Shown here piece by piece: positions 1-8,456 of a DNA stretch of 53,686 bases (position 1 is its first letter; the number at the start of each line of letters is the position of its first letter). The notes beneath the pieces were generated by a model that saw nothing but the letters and a program-made list of their open reading frames with translations, had not been told where the DNA came from and did not search any database. The stretch lies in NCBI GenBank assembly GCA_013373595.1, contig JABXHO010000051.1, forward strand, positions 1-53,686, read 5' to 3'. The stretch comes from Flavobacteriales bacterium. Lineage in GTDB: Bacteria; Bacteroidota; Bacteroidia; Flavobacteriales_D; Crocinitomicaceae. The position numbers and the translations under genes were made by a program.

Positions 1-15
1 TGTTGATTTCAGTTT

Positions 16-35
16 TTGCCAAGTTCTAGGAAACG
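16..35 (-). repeat. Dispersed 20-bp repeat, copy 1 (divergent)
   Basis: On the minus strand this reads CGTTTCCTAGAACTTGGCAA, matching the consensus CATTTCCTAGGATTTGGCAA at 17 of 20 positions. Intergenic. Confidence 0.75.
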
Positions 36-69
36 ACTGTTCATCACTTGCTAAATCCAATATATTTTC

Positions 70-89
70 TATTTCCTAGCATTTGGCAA
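70..89 (+). repeat. Dispersed 20-bp repeat, copy 2
   Basis: Reads TATTTCCTAGCATTTGGCAA, 18 of 20 to the consensus. Opposite in orientation to copies 1 and 3, with which it forms inverted pairs. Confidence 0.75.
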
Positions 90-134
90 CAATCAGTATT
101 TGTGTTTCATTCTTTCACGCGTTGATTTCCGTTC

Positions 135-154
135 TTGCCAAGTCCTAGGAAATG
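135..154 (-). repeat. Dispersed 20-bp repeat, copy 3
   Basis: On the minus strand this reads CATTTCCTAGGACTTGGCAA, 19 of 20 to the consensus. Intergenic, about 100 bp ahead of the vWA gene. Confidence 0.8.
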
Positions 155-257
155 GTCGACTCCAATAACCACCAAATCCCCCACAAGAAATAACCGTACC
201 TTTACAACTCAATTGTAACAGTGATCACTTCGGTGCGTTTATTGTATAGATAATAGT

Positions 258-1694
258 ATGAAACAACTGATTCTCTTCGCGGTATTGCTATGTTCCTTTT
301 TTTCAATTGGACAAGTTACGTTCAGCACCACCAAGCATGATTTTGGTGATCTTGAACCATATTCCCCGCGTTATGTCGATCTGAAATTGACCAATGTTGG
401 GCAAAAGCAGGAGTGGTTGCTCACCGTCAAAAAAACGGCAGAAGTAAGCTACATTGTTTCCAAACAAATTATGGAGGTCGATAGCTCGATCATTATACGT
501 TTACATGTAAACCCGAACCGAAAAGGGCGATTTAACTATACAGTGGAAGTATTTACAAGCGATCGAGCTGAAGCGGTCAAGGTAAAACTGACAGGAAATC
601 TCTCAGAGTTACCGCAAGACGGGGCAAATATGCTCACGCAATGTCCTTCATTTTCTGATCGTCCGGGTGGAAGAAATCCCAACCAGTTTGACTTAACGGT
701 AGTCACTATCGATAAGGAAACCAAAGAGCCACTTAGCAAATCGAGTGTAACACTGATTCAAAATGGAGAGCCAATTTGGGTGAAGGCAACAGATAAAAAA
801 GGAAAAATTGTAAAGGACGCGACGCTCGGATTAAGTTATTTCTATGCGACGCACGATGGTTATTTTCCTGCTGAATTGGGAGCTTACGTCAACTTCAAAC
901 GCAATTATGTAGTGGTAGAATTAGAGAAGGATAATACCGTTCTTCCACCCGATCCGCCCATCGATATTGCTGTAGTTGACCCTCCAGAAGAGGAAGTAAT
1001 TATTGAAATTGAGGAGGAAGAGGAAGTGGAGACGCACCTCGAAGAAGAGTTGGTTATTCCTGATGACACACCGATTGTCGCGGAAGCACCTCCAGCATTC
1101 AACGAATTGGACCCCGAAGATTTTTCCGAAACACATTTCAACCCTATTAATGTAGTGTTTGTATTAGACGTGTCTTCGTCGATGAGCGGCGCAGACAAAA
1201 TGGAGTTGATGAAGTATTCACTTTATCAGTTAACAGATATGTTGCGTCCACAGGATAAAATTGGAATAGTGACGTATTCATCGAAAACACGAGTTTTGCT
1301 GAAAACCACAACAGGTGATAACAAAGAAGAAATCAAGGCGATCGTGAAAAAACTAAGGCCAGGAGGGTATACTGCCGGAGGAGCGGGAATTAAGTCAGGA
1401 TATAAGTTGGTGAACCGTGCTAAGATCGACGGTGGTGTAAACCATGTAATTGTAATTACGGATGGTGCGTTCAATCGAAGCTCCGATGATTACAAGAAAT
1501 ACGTTCGAAAATACAAGCGAAAAGGAATCAATCTTTCTGTTGTGGGAATCAAAAACAAAGAGAAAGATGAAGTTGAAATGAAAGATGCGGCAAAGCTAGG
1601 AGGCGGAAATTACATCCCGATTTTTAAATTGATAGATGCGCAACATAATTTAAAACAAGAGATTCGTGCGCTGACATTTAAACATCAGCCGTGA
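258..1694 (+). CDS. Secreted von Willebrand factor A protein with Hydin/ASH-like and carboxypeptidase-regulatory-like domains
   Basis: Exported protein of 478 residues. A signal peptide (about 1-19, ending SIGQ) is followed by an Ig-like domain of the DUF1573/ASH-Hydin type (about 20-115; TKHDFGDLEPYSPRYVDLKL is the typical start), a carboxypeptidase-regulatory-like beta domain (about 140-225), a strongly acidic Glu/Pro linker (about 225-290) and a C-terminal vWA domain. The vWA domain has an intact metal-ion-dependent adhesion site: DVSSS near residue 304, a Thr in GGYTAGG, and an Asp in ITDGAF. vWA domains bind protein ligands through this metal. The role is probably surface or periplasmic protein interaction; partner unknown. 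The domain combination is unusual. Function beyond the folds is inference. Confidence 0.85.
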   Translation: MKQLILFAVLLCSFFSIGQVTFSTTKHDFGDLEPYSPRYVDLKLTNVGQKQEWLLTVKKTAEVSYIVSKQIMEVDSSIIIRLHVNPNRKGRFNYTVEVFTSDRAEAVKVKLTGNLSELPQDGANMLTQCPSFSDRPGGRNPNQFDLTVVTIDKETKEPLSKSSVTLIQNGEPIWVKATDKKGKIVKDATLGLSYFYATHDGYFPAELGAYVNFKRNYVVVELEKDNTVLPPDPPIDIAVVDPPEEEVIIEIEEEEEVETHLEEELVIPDDTPIVAEAPPAFNELDPEDFSETHFNPINVVFVLDVSSSMSGADKMELMKYSLYQLTDMLRPQDKIGIVTYSSKTRVLLKTTTGDNKEEIKAIVKKLRPGGYTAGGAGIKSGYKLVNRAKIDGGVNHVIVITDGAFNRSSDDYKKYVRKYKRKGINLSVVGIKNKEKDEVEMKDAAKLGGGNYIPIFKLIDAQHNLKQEIRALTFKHQP

Positions 1695-1747
1695 TTGTAA
1701 CCAACCTCAAAGTAGAATTTACCGTCTACTGAATAAGGAAATCAACC

Positions 1748-1767
1748 CGTAGGTCTAAAGTCCTACG
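1748..1767. repeat. Imperfect 20-bp palindrome upstream of lipoprotein gene
   Basis: CGTAGGTCTAAAGTCCTACG matches its own reverse complement at 16 of 20 positions and lies 12 bp before the next start codon. It could form a 6-bp-stem hairpin in RNA, or be an operator or a dispersed palindrome. No second copy was seen in the window. Confidence 0.4.
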
Positions 1768-1779
1768 TCCAAAAACAAT

Positions 1780-2331
1780 ATGAAAACACAGGCCATGAAG
1801 CAATTTTTTGTCGTTCTACTCATTGCAAGCACTTCTCTTTTAACAAGCTGTAAGAAAGGTGGATTTACTCAGTTTGATATGGATTATGAAGCGTCTGTGG
1901 TAATTCAAAATGGAACAGGAGTGAGTGTGCCATTCACGGTTTTAACACCCGATATCGAATCCAATTCTGAGTCAGAGTTTGAAGTAAATGACACACGTAA
2001 GGACAAAATTGAAGAGATTCGCCTGACAAAAATGCGATTGGAAATTACTTCTCCTCCCGGTATGGAATTCGATTTTTTGAAAGACATTGAGCTGTTTATT
2101 TCTGCTGATGGTCTCGATGAAATTCTATTGGCATACATCTACGATATGGACAATTCCGTTGGAAGTTCGATTAATGTTACCTGTTCCGAAAGCGATTTTC
2201 AGGAGTACATCAAGAAAGATAAATTCAAGCTTCGAGTGAGAACAGTTTCTGATGAATACAATTTGAGCGATGTGGAGATCAAAATCTTTAGCACCTTCAA
2301 TGTAGATGCAAAATTGATTGGTAAGGCGTAA
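1780..2331 (+). CDS. Small lipoprotein of unknown function
   Basis: Product of 183 residues that I do not recognise. It has a lipoprotein signal with the lipobox LLTSC (Cys near residue 24), so it is expected to be lipidated and anchored in a membrane facing the periplasm or the surface. A second in-frame start five codons later (MKQFF, position 1795) gives a more standard signal peptide and may be the true start. The mature part is about 160 residues, predicted mostly beta-strand with a high share of acidic residues, suggesting a compact beta-sandwich. It follows the vWA gene in the same direction with an 85-bp gap holding a palindrome, so it may have its own promoter or be co-transcribed. 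No enzyme motif is visible. Confidence 0.7.
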   Translation: MKTQAMKQFFVVLLIASTSLLTSCKKGGFTQFDMDYEASVVIQNGTGVSVPFTVLTPDIESNSESEFEVNDTRKDKIEEIRLTKMRLEITSPPGMEFDFLKDIELFISADGLDEILLAYIYDMDNSVGSSINVTCSESDFQEYIKKDKFKLRVRTVSDEYNLSDVEIKIFSTFNVDAKLIGKA

Positions 2332-2444
2332 TCCCTACGCTAATGTCGTCTTATATTTTATTGCCCTTTCAGGAAAACAATCCGATGGTTGTGTAAATTA
2401 TGGAATTGTGGTTAGCTTTAATCACTCCAAAACAAACACATACC

Positions 2445-4766
2445 ATGAAATTACTCGCTGTACTTTTTGCCTTTTCAGTCTTACTTTCTTGTGGAACAAC
2501 ATCTTCTGATCGAGAAGAAACTCGTGCCGAAACAGCTCACGATTATACTCAATTCGTAGATCCATTTATCGGAACAAGCAAAATGGGACATGTGTTCCCC
2601 GGAGCGACAGCCCCATTCGGAATGGTTCAGTTGAGTCCACAAACGAATTTTGAGGTGATGTTCAACGAAGACGGAAGTTACAACAGTGCAACTTATGAGT
2701 ATTGCGCGGGTTATCAGCACAAGGATTCCACCATTCTTGGATTTGCGCACACGAATTTGAGCGGCACTGGACATTCAGATTTAGGTGATTTCTTAGTGAT
2801 GCCAACAACGGGTGAGCTTACGTTGGAACCGCTTCAAGACGGTAAGGGAAAGAAGGGCTTCTATTCGGTGTTTTCTCATGATGACGAGATAGCCTCACCT
2901 GGATATTATTCGGTTGATTTGAAGAGTTATGACATCAAAGCCGAATTGACTGCAAGTGAGCGCGTGGGCTTCCATAAATACACATTCCCGAAGTCGGACA
3001 GTGCTCACATCATTTTGGATATGGTGTACAATGTTTACCATTACGACGATAAGAACGTTTGGACCTTCATTCGCGTAGAAAACGATTCGGTTGTTACTGG
3101 ATATCGCCAAACAAAAGGATGGGCGCGAGATAGAAAAGTATTTTTCGCGATGCACTTCTCGAAACCTTTCGAGAGCTACGGACACAAAAGGTATGATCAA
3201 GTAAAGTATGATGGATTCTACCGACAATTCAATCAAGGAGAAAATTTCCCTGAAATGGCTGGAAAGGATATTCGAGCCTATTTCAATTTTGATACGGAAG
3301 AAGGAGAAGAAATCAAGATTAAATTCGCGCTTTCTTCTGTGAGTTCGGATGGAGCGTTGAAAAATTTAGAAGCGGAGATTCCACATTGGGATTTTGAAAA
3401 AACGAGAGAGGAAACCAAGCAAAAATGGAATAAGGAACTCTCTAAAATTGAAGTAGAAACATTGAACGAAAAGGATAAAATCAATTTCTACACAGCGTTG
3501 TACCATACAAATTTGTCACCGATACTCTATGAAGATGTTGACGGGCAATACCGAGGGTTAGATCAGAATATTCACGTATCGGAAGGCTTTACCAATTATA
3601 CGGTTTTCTCACTTTGGGATACCTACAGAGCGCTGCATCCCTTGTTCAATATCACGCAACCCGAACGCAATAACGATATGATAAAGTCGATGTTGGCGCA
3701 TCACGACCAAAGCGTTCACAACATGTTGCCAGTTTGGAGTCACTACGCCAATGAGAATTGGTGCATGATAGGCTATCACTCTACTTCTGTTATCGCGGAT
3801 GCCGTCGTGAAAAATGTGGGTGATTTTGATAAGAACAGAGCGCTAACTGCTTCGGTGAATTCTGCGAGTGTTCCTTATTTTGATGGGTTGGGTAATTACA
3901 TGAAGTACGGTTATGTCCCAGACGATCGAAGTCATTCATCCGTTTCCAAAACACTTGAATATGCTTACGATGATTGGTGTATTGCACAAATTGCGGATAG
4001 ATTGGGCAATGAAGCGATAAAAAAGGAGTTCATGAAGCGATCAGAATATTATCGCAATGTGTATGATGCTGGAAGTGGATATATGCGTCCGCGACTAGCG
4101 AATGGCGAGTTTCGTTCAAATTTCGATCCGATGGATACACACGGGCAGGGATTCATAGAAGGAAATGCATGGAATTATGGATTGTATGTACCACAAAACA
4201 TCAATGAGATGGTGAAGTTGATGGGCGGCAAAGTGCGATTTACGGAGCATTTGGATTCTTTGTTTACAATGGGCATCGAAGAAAAGTACATTGCGAAACA
4301 TGAGGACATCACGCGAGATGGAATCATTGGGAGTTATGTGCATGGAAATGAGCCTGGGCATCACATTCTTTACTTGTACAATTGGACAGGACATCCTGAG
4401 AAAACACAAGAACGTGTTCGTATGATCATGGAGACAATGTATGCACCAACGGTAAATGGTTTGTGTGGGAACGATGATGCGGGACAAATGAGCGCATGGT
4501 ATGTTTTTAGTGCACTCGGTTTTTATCCCGTTACGCCTGGATCACCGAACTATGCGTTGGGAAGTCCGCTCGTTAAAGAAGCGAAGATTCATTTGAATAA
4601 TGGGAAAATACTCACCATTAAAGCGAGGAATCAAAGTGCGAAAAATGTTTACGTAAAAAGTGTTTCTGTGAATGGGAAAAAACGAGTTGGAAACACTATT
4701 TCTCACGATGACATCATGAATGGAGGAATCATTGAGTTTGAAATGACAAGCTCGCTTGCGAGGTAG
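2445..4766 (+). CDS. GH92 family alpha-mannosidase, lipoprotein
   Basis: Glycoside hydrolase family 92 exo-acting alpha-mannosidase, a calcium-dependent inverting enzyme that trims mannose from N-glycans or fungal mannans. I chose the ATG at 2445 because it gives a clean lipoprotein signal (MKLLAVLFAFSVLLSC, lipobox Cys at 16); an ATG 45 bp upstream would add a non-signal extension. Family motifs run in order: FVDPFIGT and HVFPGATAPFGMVQLSP near the N terminus, SLWDTYRALHPL in the middle, GNAWNYG, NEPGHH and GNDDAGQMSAWYVFSALGFYPV near the C terminus. By family knowledge the Glu before GNAW (about residue 572) is the general acid and the Asp pair in GNDDAG (about 677-678) supplies the base. 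Length (773) is typical. It stands alone, without SusC/SusD genes nearby. Confidence 0.95.
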   Translation: MKLLAVLFAFSVLLSCGTTSSDREETRAETAHDYTQFVDPFIGTSKMGHVFPGATAPFGMVQLSPQTNFEVMFNEDGSYNSATYEYCAGYQHKDSTILGFAHTNLSGTGHSDLGDFLVMPTTGELTLEPLQDGKGKKGFYSVFSHDDEIASPGYYSVDLKSYDIKAELTASERVGFHKYTFPKSDSAHIILDMVYNVYHYDDKNVWTFIRVENDSVVTGYRQTKGWARDRKVFFAMHFSKPFESYGHKRYDQVKYDGFYRQFNQGENFPEMAGKDIRAYFNFDTEEGEEIKIKFALSSVSSDGALKNLEAEIPHWDFEKTREETKQKWNKELSKIEVETLNEKDKINFYTALYHTNLSPILYEDVDGQYRGLDQNIHVSEGFTNYTVFSLWDTYRALHPLFNITQPERNNDMIKSMLAHHDQSVHNMLPVWSHYANENWCMIGYHSTSVIADAVVKNVGDFDKNRALTASVNSASVPYFDGLGNYMKYGYVPDDRSHSSVSKTLEYAYDDWCIAQIADRLGNEAIKKEFMKRSEYYRNVYDAGSGYMRPRLANGEFRSNFDPMDTHGQGFIEGNAWNYGLYVPQNINEMVKLMGGKVRFTEHLDSLFTMGIEEKYIAKHEDITRDGIIGSYVHGNEPGHHILYLYNWTGHPEKTQERVRMIMETMYAPTVNGLCGNDDAGQMSAWYVFSALGFYPVTPGSPNYALGSPLVKEAKIHLNNGKILTIKARNQSAKNVYVKSVSVNGKKRVGNTISHDDIMNGGIIEFEMTSSLAR

Positions 4767-4877
4767 TTTTAAAGTGAAGAAGGCTTTTACCATGCGAATG
4801 GTGTGCACGTAAACCACTTCTTTTCGAAGGATTTAATTTGAAATTTGAGTCGCTTATCCCCCTTTGTAGAAGCCGCG

Positions 4878-4897
4878 TTGCCAAATCCTAGGAAATG
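4878..4897 (-). repeat. Dispersed 20-bp repeat, copy 4
   Basis: Exact consensus CATTTCCTAGGATTTGGCAA on the minus strand, in the 151-bp gap between the convergent mannosidase gene and the membrane-protein gene. Confidence 0.85.
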
Positions 4898-4917
4898 GAA
4901 AATTAAACCAAAAAAGC

Positions 4918-5592
4918 TCAAAGATCATTGCCCATCGTCTTCGAAAAGAAAACGCGGTTCGGATCAATTTGCGCCTCAAGTACTTTTAGAAATTCCTCGC
5001 GTTCTTCATCTTGAATACAATCCGTAGGGAAGGATAACTGCAACCCTTTGATGTAATCAAAATAAGTTGTTTGCTGATGAGCACTAATCTTGCGTAAACC
5101 GGAGTAATACAATAAAATCACCTCACGATCGGCAACAATTACTGCTTTAGAAGAAACGCCAACGCGGTAACGACCATTTCGTCCCGCTATGGCAAAAACA
5201 ATATTATCCAATGAACCAATTAAAAACGCAATGCACGGAGCCAAAGCGTCGTCACATACCGCATAAAGTGCAAGACCAACAGAAGTCATTACCATCGCCT
5301 CCAAAAGAAGGTAGACACGCACCCGCGATTTTCGTTCCTTACTGACTTCAGCGTTCCATTTGAATTTTTTGACTTGATTTACGATGCGCATTCCCATCCA
5401 TCTACGAATGGAGCGACGCAAAATCACAATCATGATCAAGAGCCCAAGTCCCAAGAAAACATACTCCTTGTGCGGCATGTTGTTTCCTGAAATTTTGAAC
5501 ATTTCAATCGGAAGGTCGAACCCTACGAAAATGGCAAGTGCCATTGTTGGTAACAACAAAAGGCCGAGCGCTATGTTAATGGATTTATTCAT
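4918..5592 (-). CDS. Membrane protein of unknown function
   Basis: A 224-residue protein I do not recognise. It has a hydrophobic N-terminal segment (about 5-25), a second (about 45-62) followed by a basic stretch RRSIRRWMGMR, and two further hydrophobic segments around 92-130; the C-terminal 90 residues are soluble and resemble a small PH-like or DUF-type cytoplasmic domain. Its start overlaps the end of the DUF349 gene by 8 bp, so it is translationally coupled and is the last gene of the PfkB-DUF349 operon. A copy of the dispersed 20-bp repeat lies just past its stop codon. No function can be assigned. Confidence 0.7.
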   Translation of the reverse strand: MNKSINIALGLLLLPTMALAIFVGFDLPIEMFKISGNNMPHKEYVFLGLGLLIMIVILRRSIRRWMGMRIVNQVKKFKWNAEVSKERKSRVRVYLLLEAMVMTSVGLALYAVCDDALAPCIAFLIGSLDNIVFAIAGRNGRYRVGVSSKAVIVADREVILLYYSGLRKISAHQQTTYFDYIKGLQLSFPTDCIQDEEREEFLKVLEAQIDPNRVFFSKTMGNDL

Positions 5593-7297
5593 TCGGAATC
5601 ATCTTCATTTTCTTGCGAAGTGACAAAATTTTGTCTTGTGCGCGCTTCACCTTTTTCTCAACGTCTTTTTTCAAGGCATCAGCACCCTTGCTATTCGCAA
5701 AAAAGCCAAGGTTGTTTTCCAGTTGGTGAATTTCTTTTTGGAGATTGTCAATTTCCTTGCGGATATCCATCTTGGCATCACGAAGCAAACGAGATGAATT
5801 CGGACTCGCTTTTAATGTGTCAAGTTTCGCTTCAAAGAGTACTTTTTCTTTTTCCGCTCCTTCCATCTTCAGTTTTCCGTAATGCTCATCCATGGCAGAT
5901 TTAAACGCTTTGTAAGTGGCGTCTTTATCTTTCATAGGTACTTTACCGATGGAATTAAACTCAGTAGAGAAGTTCTTCAAATCTGCGAGTGCCGTTGATT
6001 TATCTTCAGTAAGCGTATACGCCTTGATTTTCTCTAACAAAGCATTTTTCAAGGCCAAATTGCCTTCGAATTCGGCATCTTTTTCCGCAAAGTGCTTTTC
6101 ACGTGCATTGAAGAACGTGTCACAAGCAGCACGGAAGTTTTTCCAAAGCTTTTGCTCGTTTCTACGTCCAGCATGCCCAAGTTTCTTCCAATCTTTCTGA
6201 AGTCCCACTAACTTGTGTGCCGTTTCCTTCCAGTCGGTTGAATCTTTCAACTCATTGGCACGATCAATCAAAGCTTGCTTCTTCTGTGCAACAGCATCAA
6301 ACTTACTATTGAGCACATCATAAAATGCCTGTTTTGCATCGAAGAAAATATCGCATTCTTTTCTGAACGCTTTCCAGATTTGCTCGTTTTCCTTTCGAGG
6401 ACCGGCCCCAATCGTTTTCCAAGTTTTTTGAACTTCAAGAATTTTAGCCGTGCGATTTTCCCAGTCTTTTCGCTCAGTTAAGCTCTCTAAATCTTGTACA
6501 AGCGGCTTCACTTCTTCGATGAGCGCTTGCTTTTGTTCCATGTTTAAACGCTGCTCCTCACGGCGATCTTCGTAATGACGATTAATGCGATTGTAAAGCG
6601 ATCGAACTTCAGTCCAATACGATTCTTTCAACGTTTCCCACTCTTCATTCGGAACAGGTCCAATCCCATCCCATTCATTTTGGATACGTTTTAAGTTCGT
6701 TTCAATTTCCTTAATCGATTCTTCTTTCTGAAGTGCCTTTAATTGCTCGATAACTTCCTGCTTCATCTGGTGATTGCGGTGGAAGTCGTGATCCTTAAGT
6801 TGCTTGTAAATGTTGATGTTGTAGAAGAAATCCTCTAACAATTTCGAGTATTCTTTCTGTACATCTGAACGTTTATCTCTTGGAATATCTCCAATCACGT
6901 TCCATTTCTCTTGAATCTCTTTGAATGAGGCGAAGGCTGCTCCAATATTCTCTTCGGAAGTGACCACTTTCTGAAGACGTGTAATTAACTCACGTTTCTG
7001 ACGGAGGTTTTCAGATTCAATTGCATTTCGAGCATCGATGGCGGCTTTTTTTCGCGTTTTGTAGGCGTCGTACAGTTGGTAGAAAGCCTCTTTTCCGAAG
7101 TCTCCTTCCATTTCTGGAACCGCCTCACCACGCTCCTCAGCTTCTAACTGAGAAACTTGAAACTTGCGTTCTTCCTCTAGGATGTAGTCGTCAAATTTTC
7201 CACGCAATTCATTTACGTCACGACTTACTGCCAACACATCTTCGTGTGCTGATAACTCCTCCAATTGTGCAATGAAATCTGTATTCTCCATCTTCAA
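5585..7297 (-). CDS. DUF349 repeat coiled-coil protein
   Basis: A 570-residue, highly charged, almost wholly helical cytoplasmic protein. It contains five tandem DUF349-type repeats of about 70-75 residues, each with a W-x-x-I/L-G motif (for example EKWNVIGDIP, NEWDGIGPVP, KTWKTIGAGP, KDWKKLGHAG, EFNSIGKVP) followed by a helix ending in a charged stretch. The C-terminal 100 residues form a coiled coil ending in a lysine-rich tail. DUF349 proteins are widespread in Bacteroidota and Actinobacteria, but their role is not firmly known. The gene starts 4 bp after the PfkB kinase stop and overlaps the next gene, so all three form one transcript. A start two codons later is equally possible. Confidence 0.88.
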   Translation of the reverse strand: MKMENTDFIAQLEELSAHEDVLAVSRDVNELRGKFDDYILEEERKFQVSQLEAEERGEAVPEMEGDFGKEAFYQLYDAYKTRKKAAIDARNAIESENLRQKRELITRLQKVVTSEENIGAAFASFKEIQEKWNVIGDIPRDKRSDVQKEYSKLLEDFFYNINIYKQLKDHDFHRNHQMKQEVIEQLKALQKEESIKEIETNLKRIQNEWDGIGPVPNEEWETLKESYWTEVRSLYNRINRHYEDRREEQRLNMEQKQALIEEVKPLVQDLESLTERKDWENRTAKILEVQKTWKTIGAGPRKENEQIWKAFRKECDIFFDAKQAFYDVLNSKFDAVAQKKQALIDRANELKDSTDWKETAHKLVGLQKDWKKLGHAGRRNEQKLWKNFRAACDTFFNAREKHFAEKDAEFEGNLALKNALLEKIKAYTLTEDKSTALADLKNFSTEFNSIGKVPMKDKDATYKAFKSAMDEHYGKLKMEGAEKEKVLFEAKLDTLKASPNSSRLLRDAKMDIRKEIDNLQKEIHQLENNLGFFANSKGADALKKDVEKKVKRAQDKILSLRKKMKMIPNE

Positions 7298-7301
7298 TAA
7301 T

Positions 7302-8231
7302 TTAGCTGATCACCTGAGTGATTTCGAAATTTGCTAAAGAAACAAACTGCGCAATACGCGCGTCCAAATCTTCTTGAGTAATGTTTTCTAATTGTTCTGT
7401 TCCAAATTTCTCAACGCAGAAAGAAGCCAATGCTGATCCGTGAATCATGGCACGCTTCATGTTTTCAAATGAATGGTCGTCTGTGCTTGAAATGTACCCC
7501 ATAAATCCTCCGGCGAAGGTGTCTCCAGCTCCTGTTGGATCAAATACTTCTTCCAAAGGAAGTGCTGGCGAGAAGAATACATTTTCTCCATGGAACAACA
7601 ACGCTCCGTGTTCACCTTTTTTGATGATGAGGTATTTTGGACCCATTGCGCGGATCACTTTTGATGCTTTCACCAATGAATATTCTCCTGAAAGTTGACG
7701 AGCCTCTTCATCGTTGATGATCAAAATGTCAATCATTGAAATCGTTTCTTTCAAATCATCCATTGCGATATCCATCCAGAAGTTCATGGTATCCATCGCG
7801 ATCAATTTTGGACGTTTTGTCAAACGCTCAATCACTGTTTTTTGAACTTGAGGAGTCAAGTTTCCTAACATCACGTAATCTACTCCTTGGTACGCATCAG
7901 GAATAATTGGATCGAAGTGTTCCAACACATTCAACTCTGTTACGAGCGTGTCACGAGAGTTCATGTCGTTGTGGTATTTACCTGACCAGAAGAATGATTT
8001 CTCTCCTTCTTTGATCTGCAAACCTTCAACGTCAACTCCGCGTGAACTCAATTGATCGATCATTTCCTGCGGGAAATCGTCTCCAACAACGGCAACGATT
8101 TTTTGATCTTTATTGTAAAATGAAGCTGCCAAAGCGATGTATGTACCTGCACCTCCAATAATTTTGTCTGTCTTTCCAAATGGTGTTTCAATTGCATCAA
8201 AAGCAACGGAACCAACTGTTAATAAACTCAT
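7302..8231 (-). CDS. PfkB family carbohydrate/nucleoside kinase
   Basis: A 309-residue cytosolic kinase of the ribokinase/PfkB superfamily, which transfers phosphate from ATP to a sugar or nucleoside hydroxyl. The N-terminal GGAGTYIALAAS substrate-binding glycines are near residues 26-38. The C-terminal signature DPTGAGDTFAGGFMGY (about 232-247) contains the anion hole and the catalytic Asp of GAGD. The substrate cannot be told from sequence alone; the N-terminal region is of the type seen in bacterial sugar and adenosine kinase-like members. It is the first gene of a three-gene minus-strand operon with the DUF349 and membrane protein genes, and a good Bacteroidota-type promoter lies just upstream. 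Confidence 0.9.
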   Translation of the reverse strand: MSLLTVGSVAFDAIETPFGKTDKIIGGAGTYIALAASFYNKDQKIVAVVGDDFPQEMIDQLSSRGVDVEGLQIKEGEKSFFWSGKYHNDMNSRDTLVTELNVLEHFDPIIPDAYQGVDYVMLGNLTPQVQKTVIERLTKRPKLIAMDTMNFWMDIAMDDLKETISMIDILIINDEEARQLSGEYSLVKASKVIRAMGPKYLIIKKGEHGALLFHGENVFFSPALPLEEVFDPTGAGDTFAGGFMGYISSTDDHSFENMKRAMIHGSALASFCVEKFGTEQLENITQEDLDARIAQFVSLANFEITQVIS

Positions 8232-8252
8232 GTGTCCTTTTTAAGATTGCCC

Positions 8253-8286
8253 CAAAGATATTAAAAACGGGAGGTTGAAACACAAA
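8253..8286 (-). promoter_or_regulatory. Bacteroidota-type promoter of the PfkB operon
   Basis: On the minus strand a -33 element TTTG (8283-8286) is followed after 22 bp by TATCTTTG (8253-8260), an exact match to the -7 consensus TAnnTTTG. This puts the start of transcription roughly 10-15 bp ahead of the start codon. Confidence 0.6.
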
Positions 8287-8425
8287 AGAGGCAAATTGAG
8301 TTTTCAACGGTTCCTCCATAGTTTGGGATAAAACGATTTTCTTGAGAGATTTTAACATTCTGTAGCGCTAATTCAGTAACGAAACCCAACAAAAATGCGT
8401 TAATAAGTATAGTGCGTTCGGTCAA

Positions 8426-8452
8426 TTTGCGTCTGCGCTTCTCCTAACTTTG
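8426..8452 (+). promoter_or_regulatory. Candidate promoter of the AsmA gene (near-leaderless)
   Basis: TTTG (8426-8429) and TAACTTTG (8445-8452), the latter an exact TAnnTTTG. The spacing of 15 bp is shorter than usual. The ATG is only 4 bp past the -7 box, so the mRNA would have almost no leader. Confidence 0.45.
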
Positions 8453-8456
8453 TAAT

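Larger units (their letters stand above)
1..257. other. Intergenic region with three copies of the 20-bp dispersed repeat
   Basis: No gene is visible. The stretch holds three copies of the window's dispersed 20-bp repeat (positions 16-35, 70-89 and 135-154). The first and third are in the same orientation and are also preceded by a similar gttgatttc sequence, so about 35 bp are directly repeated; the middle copy is inverted. The upstream side is cut by the window edge. Confidence 0.7.

Noticed and set aside
2400-2444. An upstream start for the GH92 enzyme
   Set aside because: It would add 15 residues before a clear lipoprotein signal and disrupt it.
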